Source: Heloderma charlesbogerti (Eukaryota; Chordata; Lepidosauria; Squamata; Helodermatidae). Taken from it: a DNA stretch of 64,000 nucleotides. Each line of letters opens with the position of its first letter. Position 1 is the stretch's first letter. Location: NCBI GenBank assembly GCA_026122225.1, contig JANEZZ010002660.1, positions 124,001 through 188,000 of the forward strand, given 5' to 3'. Under the pieces are notes generated by a model. That model worked only from the letters and a program-made list of their open reading frames with translations, did not search any database and was not told the origin of the DNA. The translations under genes were made by a program, and so were the position numbers. This document shows positions 55,865 to 64,000 of this stretch, one piece after another.

Positions 55865-57448
55865 ATGGTCAATATCGAAATCAGATTGATTATGTCCTTT
55901 GCAGCCAAAGATGGTGAAGCAGTAAAAACCAGACCTGGAGCTGACTGTGGCTCAGATCATGAGCTTCTTGTTGCAAAATTTTGGCTTAAATTGAAGAATG
56001 TAGGGAAAACCACTAAACCATTCAGGTATGACCTAAATCATATCCCTTATGAATATACAGTGGGGGTGAGGAATAGATTTAAGGGATTAGACCTGATAGA
56101 CAGAGTGCCTGAGGAACTATGGACGGAGGTCTGTAACATTGTTCAGGAGGCAGCAACTCAATCCATCCCAAAGAAAAAGAAATGCAAGAAAGCCAAGTGG
56201 CTGTCTGATGAGGCTTTACAAGTAGCTGAGGAAAGAAGGGAAGCGAAAAGCAAGGGAGAAAGGGGAAGATATACCCAAGTGAATGCAAAGTTCCAGAGAA
56301 TAGCAAGGAGAGACAAGAAGGCCTTCTTAAATGAACAATGCAAAGAAATTGAGGAAAACAATAGAATGGGAAAGACTAGAAATCTCTTCAAAAAAATCGG
56401 AGGTCTCAAGGGAACGTTTTGTGCAAAGACGGGCATGATAAAGGACAAAGAAGGCAGGGACCTAACAGAAGCAGATGAGATTAAGAAGAGGTGGAAAGAA
56501 TATACGGAAGAACTATACAGGAAAGATCTGAATGTCCCTGATAGCCATGATGAACTTGAGTCAGACATCGTAGAGAGTGAAGTCAAGTGGGCCTTAGGAA
56601 GCATTACTAACAACAAAGCTAGCGGAGATGACAGTATTCCAACTGAGCTATTTAAGATCCTAAAAGATGATGCTGTTAAAGTGCTGCACTCAATATGCCA
56701 ACAAATTTGGAACACTCAACAGTGGCCACAAGACTGGAAAAGGTCAGTTTACATTCCAATTCCAAAGAAGGGCAACGCCAAAGAGTGTTCAAACTACCGT
56801 ACAATTGCGCTCATTTCACATGCCAGCAAGGTGATGCTCAAAATCCTACAAGCTAGGCTTCAGCAGTATGTGAACCGAGAACTACTGGAAGTACAAGCAG
56901 GGTTTCGAAGAGGCAGAGGAACTAGAGATCAAATCACCAACATTCGCTGGATCAAGGAGAAAGCAAGAGAATTCCAGAAAAATGTCTATTTCTGCTTCAT
57001 TGACTATGCTAAAGCCTTTGATTGTGTGGATCACAACAAACTGTGGCAAATCCTTAAAGAGATGGGAGTACCAGACCACCTTATCTGTCTCCTGAGAAAC
57101 CTGTACGAGGGTCAAGAAGCAACAGTAAGAACCGGACATGGAACTACCGACTGGTTCAAAATTGGGAAAGGAGTACGACAAGGCTGTATATTGTCGCCCT
57201 GCTTATTTAACTTATATGCAGAGTACATCATGAGAAACACCAGGTTGGATGAATCACAGGCCGGAATTAAGATTGCCAGGAGAATTATCAACAACCTCAG
57301 ATACGCAGACGATACCACCCTAATGGCAGAAAGCGAAGAGGATCTAAAGAGCCTCTTGTTGAGGGTGAAAGTGGAAAGTACAAAAGCTGGTTTGAAACTC
57401 AACATTAAAAAAACTAAGATCATGGCATCTGGCTCCATCACGTCCTAG
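55865..57448 (+). pseudogene. BovB ORF2: reverse transcriptase, long open segment
   Basis: A 527-codon open frame. It opens with the end of the endonuclease (GADCGSDHELLVAKFWLK), then a linker, then RT blocks: NNKASGDDSIPTELFK, WKRSVYIPIPKKGN, NYRTIALISHASKVMLKIL, QAGFRRGRGTRDQI, FCFIDYAKAFDCVDHNKLW (catalytic Asp), GVRQGCILSPCLFNLYAEYI and LRYADDTTLMAESEEDL (YADD). Every RT catalytic residue I can check is intact. The frame closes at a TAG where the family normally continues; the same frame resumes at once. The first Met is not the native start. Confidence 0.95.
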
Positions 57449-58060
57449 CATATAGAAGGGGAAGAAATGGAAGCAGTGACAGATGTTATTTTCTTGGGCT
57501 CCAAGATCACCGCAGACGGTGACTGTAGCCATGAAATTAAAAGACGCTTGCTCCTTGGGAGGAAAGCTATGGCAAACCTAGACAGCATAGTAAGAAGCAG
57601 AGACATCACCTTGCCCACAAAGATTCATATAATCAAAGCTATGGTTTTCCCAGTAGCAACGTATGGCTGTGAGAGCTGGACTATAAGGAAGACCGAGCGC
57701 CAAAGAATTGATGCTTTCGAACTGTGGTGCTGGAGAAGACTCTTATGAGTCCTCTGGACTGCAAGGAGGTCAAATCAGTCCATCCTAAAGGAAATCAACC
57801 CTGAGTGCTCATTGGAAGGACAGATACTGAAGCTGAAGCTCAAATATTTTGGCCACCTAATGCGAAGACAAAAGTCACTGGAAAAGACCCTGGTGCTGGG
57901 AAAGACTGAAGGCAAAAGGAGAAGGGGACGGCAGAGGATGAGATGGCTAGATAGCATCACGGATGCAATGATTATGAACTTGAGCACGCTCCGGGAGAGA
58001 GCGGAGGACAGGAAGGCCTGGCTTGCTATGGTCCATGGGGTCACGAAGAGTCGGACATGA
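57449..58060 (+). pseudogene. BovB ORF2: C-terminal region
   Basis: Continues in the same frame as the RT segment: VTDVIFLGSKITADGDC, YGCESWTIRKTERQRIDAFE, then a TGA at 57746-57748, then LKLKLKYFGHLMRRQKSLEK and ending AMVHGVTKSRT. Compared with the copy at 59.5 kb, that TGA replaces a CGA, a typical CpG decay. Confidence 0.93.
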
Positions 58061-58244
58061 CTTAACGACCGAACAACAAGAACAACAAGTGGGGTGACCT
58101 CTGCAGGACAAGCCTCAGAGATAAACAGGGCTGAATCACTCAGCAGCTTCCTCCCCAGACCCTGCTGCACTTGATGGGAAACAAGAGCTGTAGGTTCCAC
58201 ATGCCCGCCTTAATCTCCCTTCAGGGCCTAAACAAGGTCTTCCA

Positions 58245-58405
58245 GTGACTATTCAGTGGTACATGGAAGCTCCAGGTTCGGAGTCAGTCTACCTCTGGAT
58301 ACTAGATGCTGGGGGTTCACAAAAGGGGAGGCTGACCACTGTTGGAAGTAGGATGTAGGGAAAGATGACCCCTTGGTCTGATCCAGCAGGCCTGAATATT
58401 TTTGG
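58245..58405 (+). mobile_element. L3-like LINE tail fragment
   Basis: acatggaagctccaggttcg, gtcagtctacctctggatac and ccccttggtctgatccagca match the 3' tail of the L3-like family. Confidence 0.7.
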
Positions 58406-58908
58406 TGTTTGCTGCGGTTTTGTTTGCCTTTATCCCACTCGTCTCATTATTTAATCATCTTTCTCTGCACATGTAAAATATGTGCTGTGAGATTATTTCA
58501 ATTCAAAGAGATGAGGTTGAAAAGAACAATCCCTTAATCCCCAACTGCAGTTCATGGCCAAACGCAGATATATTTCATGGACGTGGGGCTTGCTCAACTT
58601 GAGGCGGGTTTTCTAGTCCCCTAAAATAACAGCTGAGGCACATCTGTGCAAACATCTGCATCATATAGTCAAGGGGGGGTGGCTTTAAAAAAAAACATTT
58701 GGGTTAGTGAAGGTCATATATGGACTGAGAGGATGTAGCCATACATTTTAATGTTGTAATTAAGGCTCTGGTGGTACAAACGGGGCATCTTCTTGATAAA
58801 AACTCCATTAACCTCACAGTTGGTTTAGATTTTTAACACAAGTTGGTAGCTCTCAAGGTTGCAGTCGTTTGGTGTGTCTGATTCATTCTTATAGCAACTT
58901 CCCCTTTG

Positions 58909-59090
58909 GGAAAGGGCTGTAGCTCAGTGGCAGAGCCCCTGCTTTGCCCACAGAAAGTCCCAGGTTCAACCACCGGCATCTCCAGGTAGGCTGGGAAAGA
59001 AAAGAATCCTGCCTGAAAGCCTGGAGAAGTTCTGCCATTGCCAATCAGTGTGGACAAAACATCACATCTACTTTGACCCTAACCAGCAGA
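58909..59090 (+). mobile_element. Family A SINE
   Basis: Plus-strand copy with a clear head: gggctgtagctcagtggcag (A box) and CAGGTTCAACCACC (B box), then catctccaggtaggctggga and gccaatcagtgtgga. Confidence 0.85.
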
Positions 59091-59254
59091 GCCCTTTTCC
59101 CTGTCAGTGGCTGAGATCATAATAAGAGGAGATCTCAGACTGTCCAGAGGGCCGGCTGAGAAGTCTCTGGGGTCCAGACTGGGCTCCCAATGCCTACCCC
59201 TTCCCTATATCAAAATCAAATGCCGTATACCAAACCAAATAGCACTGTTAAGGC

Positions 59255-59446
59255 CAGTGGAGGCTGTTGGCTCTGATGCCAGTGGGGCAGATGCCAGTGG
59301 GGCTCTGGGTTTCGGTCAGAACTCTAAAGGAGCTACCCCAGGTGTGGAACCACGCCACATAGCTCCTTTAGAGTTCTGACTGGTTCTGACTGAAACCCGG
59401 AGTGGATTCACCACCCCACTGGCATTGGAAGCACCAGTCCCCACTG
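59255..59446. mobile_element. P3 MITE with target duplication
   Basis: CAGTGGAGGCTGTTGG ... GCACCAGTCCCCACTG, a 192-bp palindrome with tctaaaggagct on the left and agctcctttaga on the right. Flanks GTTAAGGC and GCTAAGGG agree at 6 of 8. Confidence 0.85.
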
Positions 59447-59510
59447 GCTAAGGGCAACCTACATCTTTTGATCACTGCACATTACTTTAAAGACATAGCT
59501 AACAGTTAAT

Positions 59511-60117
59511 GGAAGCAGTGACAGATTTTACTTTCTTGGGCTCCAAGATCATCGCAGACGGTGACTGTAGCCATGAAATTAAAAGACGCTTGCTCCTTGG
59601 GAGGAAAGCTATGGCAAACCTAGACAGCATAGGAAGAAGCAGAGACATCACCTTGCCGACAAAGGTCTGACTAATCAAAGCTATGGTTTTCCCAGTAGTA
59701 ATGTATGGCTGTGAGAGCTGGACTATAAGGAAGGCTGAGCGCCGAAGAATTGATGCTTTCGAACTGTGGTGCTGGAGAAGACTCTTACGAGTCCCCTGGA
59801 CTGCAAGGAGGTCAAATCAGTCCATCCTAAAGGAAATCAACCCTGACTGCTCATTGGAAGGACAGATACTGAAGCTGAAATATTTTGGCCATCTAATGAG
59901 AAGAGAAAACTCCCTGGAAAAGACCCTGATGCTGGGAAAGACTGAAGGCAAAAGGAGAAGAGGACGATAGAGGATGAGATGGCTAGATAGCATCACCGAT
60001 GCAATGAATATGAACTTGAGCACACTCCGGGAGAGAGCGCAGGACAGGAAGGCCTGGCGTGCTATGGTCCATGGGGTCACGAAGAGTCGGACACGACTGA
60101 ACGACTGAACAACAACA
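59511..60117 (+). mobile_element. BovB (RTE) LINE 3' fragment
   Basis: A 5'-truncated BovB beginning ggaagcagtgacagatttta and ending ggacacgactgaacgactga with a CAA tail. It is nearly identical to the last 600 bp of the copy at 54868-58086. A frame at 59683-59970 (VMYGCESWTIRKAERRRIDA) is open until a TAG. Target duplication not evident. Confidence 0.93.
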
Positions 60118-60119
60118 AT

Positions 60120-61280
60120 GTCTTTTGCCTCCTACTCAAAACCTGATCCAGATCAGGATCCTAGCATGAGGTAGGATGTGAACCCTTTGCTCCATGCTGT
60201 GGTTCTGATCCCGATCAAGAACTCTGTGCCTGTGATTTGCATAAGAAAAAAAGCCTCTATTGAAGCAAACAGGGGCTTTCTTTCTATGCAAATTGCAGGT
60301 GCTGCCTCCCCATTCAGATTGGGACCACAGCTGGGGGGCAAAGGGTTAAATCTCCCACTAGCCCACATGTGATGTTTCTGATCTGTATCAGGGCTACCAT
60401 GCTTACTTTTGAGTAGGGGGGGAAATATGTCACTGCTAGCAACATCTTTAAAGCAATGTATAAAGTGGCCCAAAAAAGCCATCAGTGCTGAAATCCAGAC
60501 CATTTCCATCCACTTCCACAATGGATTCAGATTTTTGATTGACTATTTATGATGGTGGGAATAGAGATCTATAGATCTGTTTACATACACCAGCCCAATA
60601 TGATATTCAGGTGATGAGTGGCATTATTTTCTTGGAAACTGAAAGAGGACCTGGGCAGTCAGGCATCTAAAACCTTCTTTGAAGACACTGCCAAGATAAC
60701 TGAACTCTTGATCTCCAGGATTTACCCAGAAGAAGAAAGCTAGAGTGAAAGGCTGGTGCATAATCATTTCAGGGGATTCATCTTATTAAAAGATAATCAT
60801 GCTCAAGCTTTCATTTCCCCACTGAAATCCTTCAAATTTCTGGACTCAGAGATGCTTGTAACCAAAAGCAGTTACATGACAAACAGGTTTGGTGGCTATA
60901 TGCCAATGTTTCACCTTCATTTCACACAACAAACATGGAAAGCATGGAAGACATAGGCTTGCCTAAACACCTGTGTGTCATTAAGCATCTGTTTACATGT
61001 GTCTGGGGACTCTGCTTAGACCAAGATCCATTCCCTGCAGAAGTATGTAACCAGAAGTTTAAAGAAGTGAAGACAGGCGCGTGTAATATCGTCAATGCTG
61101 TCTACAGTGGGTAACACTAACAGCACCATGCACCAAATATATACATCACATGTATGTATATATTTGGTGCCCTAAGTCACTCTTTGGAGGCCAGCACTGC
61201 GCTACGTGGGCAGGAAGGGGAGCTGGGGCTGTTTAACTAAAATATGCATAAGGCTCTTCTTTATATCAATGATAGATGGG
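60120..61280. other. Intronic sequence, no element recognised
   Basis: The frame at 60756-60956 shows no Ig or kinase pattern. A short palindrome (atatacatcacatgtatgta) lies near 61138-61160. Confidence 0.4.
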
Positions 61281-61517
61281 TGATTTGTTTGTTTGTCACA
61301 TTCATATCCCACCTTTCCTCCAAAGAGTCCAAGGTGGTGTACATGAGCTTCCTCCTCTCCATTTTATCCTCACAACAGCCCTGCGAGGTAGGTTAGGCTG
61401 AGAGTAAGCCACTGGCCTGAAGACATCCAGTGAGCTTCATGGCTGAGTGGGGACTAGAACCCGGACTTCCCGAATCCCAGTCCAACACTCTCGCCACTAC
61501 GCCTCACTGGCTCTGGT
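61281..61517 (-). mobile_element. MIR-like SINE, family B
   Basis: Reverse copy: catatcccacctttcctcca, tcctcacaacagccctgcga, cagtgagcttcatggctgag, gactagaacccggacttccc and cactacgcctcactggctct. Confidence 0.87.
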
Positions 61518-61519
61518 TG

Positions 61520-62780
61520 CTCTTTCTAAAGCTCTCCCAAGAGGCCAGTATTGGAGACCTTTTGTCTTCCCTGCCTCTTAAAAACTTATTGAATAAACCT
61601 ATAACTGGCACTGACACTGGACTCCCAGCCAAGAGACTGGCCAGCAAGGTTCACATCTGGTGTGCTGCCGCATGAGGCATCCTAAGATCATCCATTGGGC
61701 CCGCTGCCCACCCCCACTTTTCAGACTTAACCCTCTACTTTGTTGCCTGCTTTTGCTCTAAATGGTTTTTTCGGGAATCTTACGTCTGTGTTTTCTAAGC
61801 AATGTCGCCCAGCGAGCAAGATAGGCACAATATGGTGAGCTGCAAGATCAGAGCAGACCACAGGGATCGAATTCACCTGCTGGTCGTGATGGGTAGGCCG
61901 CCACCAACACCCCTGGATCAATCTGTGATTGGGTTCAGCAAACCAAACTGCTGCTTCTTTTAAACCCAGGAAATGGCTCTGCTTATTCCAACTAAGAATC
62001 AAAATCGGACCATTAGTAAAACAGTGTGCAATCCTCCCCCCTTTCCCTTACCTGGTGGCAGTAGTTGCTCCTGCCCCAGCTGCTGTTGCTGCTAATGTAA
62101 TTTTCCCAAGGCTCTTGATGCCAGGGGGGAGAGGGAGAGGGAAAGAGATCTCCTCCTTGCCAGTGCTGCCACCAAAACAGAACCCAGATTAAGCTGGTGA
62201 TTGGAAGAGAGTTCTTTTTCAGCTTGTAGGAAAAATCCAAACCAGAGAATACCTTCGGGGTTGTTCTGATTTTTTTTTTTTTAAGGCACAAGCATTACAA
62301 ATTGCAGATGTTAGAATTCCAGACCAAGGGGTGATGAACATCACTGACATTGCTAGCTGCTAGATCACAGAATTATTCCCATCTGAAAAAGGACAATCTG
62401 CTGTGTTGTCTTCCCTCCCACTTCAGCTAAAAAGACAAAATGTCAAAACCAGTACAGTCCAACATTACTGCCAGACTGCAGGCTTAGAGGACAACCTGCA
62501 AGTTGGGATGTTTGCCCTGATCATTTAGCTCACAGAGTACTTCTGTCTTCCACACGTCTGTCATTTCTATATTGAACCCAATTATCCTACAGGTCAATTG
62601 CAAGATGCATGAAAATCAAAACACCTCTTGTTTGATTTAAACCACTAGCTGCAGCCCAAAGCTCCTCGGGGCACTTATGTACTCATGGATCTTTTTCATG
62701 AGCAAAGACGGTTTAATACTGTTCGGTGCTGGGGAACACACATTTCTGCATTAGCTGAACAGAGTTTTCCCAGACACGTG
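61520..62780. other. Intronic sequence, no element recognised
   Basis: A stretch after an AG at 62430 reads open for about 33 codons but does not look like the missing Ig5 end. Confidence 0.4.
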
Positions 62781-62835
62781 GAGCAGCCTTCCCCACCTGG
62801 GGAAGTGTTGGATTACAACTCCCATCAACCCCAGT
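62781..62835. mobile_element. P1 MITE remnant
   Basis: agcagccttccccacctggg and ggattacaactcccatcaac only; the right arm is lost. Confidence 0.55.
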
Positions 62836-63054
62836 CAGAGTCAAACTATACATTTTGCTACTCACATAGCATGTTGCTGAGGGTTAGCGATTCATGTATT
62901 TTAGTGTAAATATATTATCAATAATGATCATTTTTTTAGAAGTAAGTCTCACCATATTCAGTAATGCCCACCCCAGTAAGTGTACAAAAGAGTGCTGCCT
63001 CAGTTCTCAAGAAATGCAAATGTTTTAGGGGTGTGTGTGCATATATGTTTATTG

Positions 63055-63126
63055 AAAGCCACCCATAGAACTTAATGATAAGGGGTGATATACAAATGGC
63101 ACATGTAAATAATAATAATAATAATA
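63055..63126 (+). mobile_element. Possible LINE/SINE tail ending in (AAT)n
   Basis: aaagccacccatagaactta and gatatacaaatgg followed by ataataataat, in the style of L2-like tails. No coding part is attached. Confidence 0.45.
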
Positions 63127-63446
63127 AAAACTTCTTAGTCTGACAGAGAAAGAAAAGAGAGAAGAAAAAAACACTTTGCACTGCAATGCAAAGATTCACG
63201 AAGCTCATTTCCCTGCAGGACTAGAAGGGCAAAAGCTCAGTGAATCTTAAATGGGCCCCTTGAAAAATCCAGCTTTAACTCTTGCTACAAATACATTCAA
63301 GGTGAATGTTTTATGAAGAGGGAAAAGGAACACCTTGTGCTCGCTTACTGTAGGATATTAAAGAAAATAACCAAAGAGATGCTTTTCTACACATCAAAGC
63401 ATTATGCAAAGATGAGGCTGGAAAGAGGAAGCTCTATGAAAATCTT

Positions 63447-63575
63447 CCCCAAGCTGGTGCCCCCCCTCCGATGTGCTGGACTTCAACTTCCATTATCCCC
63501 AATGGCCATGCTGGCTGGGGATGATGGGGGTTGCATTACAACACATCTGGAGGGCACCAGTTTGGGGAAGGCCGC
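63447..63575. mobile_element. P1 MITE
   Basis: cttccccaagctggtgcccc and cattatccccaatggccatg, then agggcaccagtttggggaag. Confidence 0.75.
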
Positions 63576-63656
63576 TACAAGTTCTCACATTCTAGCCCTG
63601 TGAGCAACAGGGATATTTGTTTCAGAAGGGAGTGACTTGAGATCCTCAGGCAAAAT

Positions 63657-63765
63657 CACTGGAGGCTGGTGACTCTGATGTCAGTGGGGTTGTGAATCTG
63701 CTCCGCGTTTCCATCAGAACCACTCAGAACTCTAAAGGAGCTATCCAAGGTGCAAAGGTGCAAAG
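63657..63765. mobile_element. P3 MITE, left half
   Basis: cactggaggctggtgactct, gatgtcagtggggttgtgaa and actctaaaggagctatccaa; the right arm is absent. Confidence 0.72.
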
Positions 63766-64000
63766 CCTAGGTCTGTACATAATAAAACAAAGTGATCTAG
63801 TGTGGTTGGGAACCTCTCACGTGTAAGACCCTAGATGCAAATGTGACATCTAACAATGGGATGCTGATGGGCCAGGCACTCTAAGGAGCAGGGTGCATGA
63901 GAGCTGGATGATATCAGGCAGCTAAAAATATAATAAGATAAATGCAAGAATACAAAGAAGCAGAAGCAAAATTTAAATTGTGAACTTCCTGGTTCCCTAC

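Larger units (their letters stand above)
54868..58086 (+). mobile_element. Near-full-length BovB (RTE) LINE
   Basis: A 3.2-kb RTE-clade non-LTR retrotransposon. It has a 5' region (gaagccataaactatgccat, gacaaaatgtggtccactgg), a single long ORF2 with endonuclease and reverse transcriptase, and a 3' end (catggggtcacgaagagtcg) with a CAA-type tail. BovB is typical of squamates and ruminants and is known for horizontal transfer. AAGTGGG at 54861-54867 and 58087-58093 is a plausible short target duplication. A handful of stops and two frameshifts inactivate it. The decay looks light (several stops are C-to-T or G-to-A changes), so insertion is fairly recent. Confidence 0.95.
45778..64000 (+). other. 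Intron after the third exon, continuing past the window
   Basis: This sequence follows the donor at 45778. I looked for an exon starting in phase 0 and carrying the end of Ig5 (a TLV..YxC pattern) and did not find a convincing one. The intron therefore probably runs beyond position 64000 and is at least 18.2 kb long. It contains the near-complete BovB LINE. Confidence 0.5.

Noticed and set aside
62431..62529. Open stretch after cttcag reading LKRQNVKTSTVQHYCQTAG, considered as the missing Ig5 end.
   Set aside because: A YC occurs, but no YxC in proper context, no matching donor, and the frame runs into a stop; chance is more likely.

Overview
The window is vertebrate nuclear DNA, most probably from a squamate reptile (lizard or snake). 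The evidence is its repeat mix: an almost full-length BovB (RTE) LINE with further 3' copies, a near-complete CR1 LINE, L2-like and L3/CR1-like LINE pieces, two tRNA-derived SINE families, and many short palindromic DNA transposons with 8-bp target duplications (hAT type). There are no bacterial operons, no CRISPR arrays and no recognisable tRNA or rRNA genes.

The only host gene supported is one plus-strand gene of the VEGF-receptor family (Ig-domain receptor tyrosine kinase). Three coding exons are visible at 6463-6638, 32882-33032 and 45657-45777, with canonical AG/GT splice sites and compatible phases. Spliced together they give the C-terminal half of an Ig4-like domain and most of an Ig5-like domain. 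The sequence lies between FLT1, KDR and FLT4 and is fairly divergent from all three as I remember them, so an FLT1 ortholog or the non-eutherian kdrl/VEGFR4 class both remain possible. The rest of the gene lies outside the window, so about 99% of the window is intron.

Layout: 91-4450 holds a minus-strand CR1 with decayed ORF1 and ORF2. 8566-10476 holds a CR1 3' fragment followed by an L3-like CR1-clade LINE. 11.6-16.6 kb mixes nested hAT-like, L2-like and BovB pieces. 20.8-32.1 kb is rich in palindromic DNA elements, including a 698-bp foldback element with a perfect 8-bp target duplication. 37.4-44.7 kb shows layered nesting: an L2-like LINE inside an L3-like tail, and a CR1 and a hAT MITE both inside one MIR-like SINE. 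54.6-60.1 kb holds a short tandem array invaded by the near-complete BovB, plus a second 3' BovB copy. Simple repeats are scattered throughout.

I found no convincing new gene system. The observations most worth a second look are the paralog identity of the receptor gene, the family of short palindromic hAT elements whose target duplications can be read directly, the foldback element at 31.3-32.0 kb, and the nested insertion histories.
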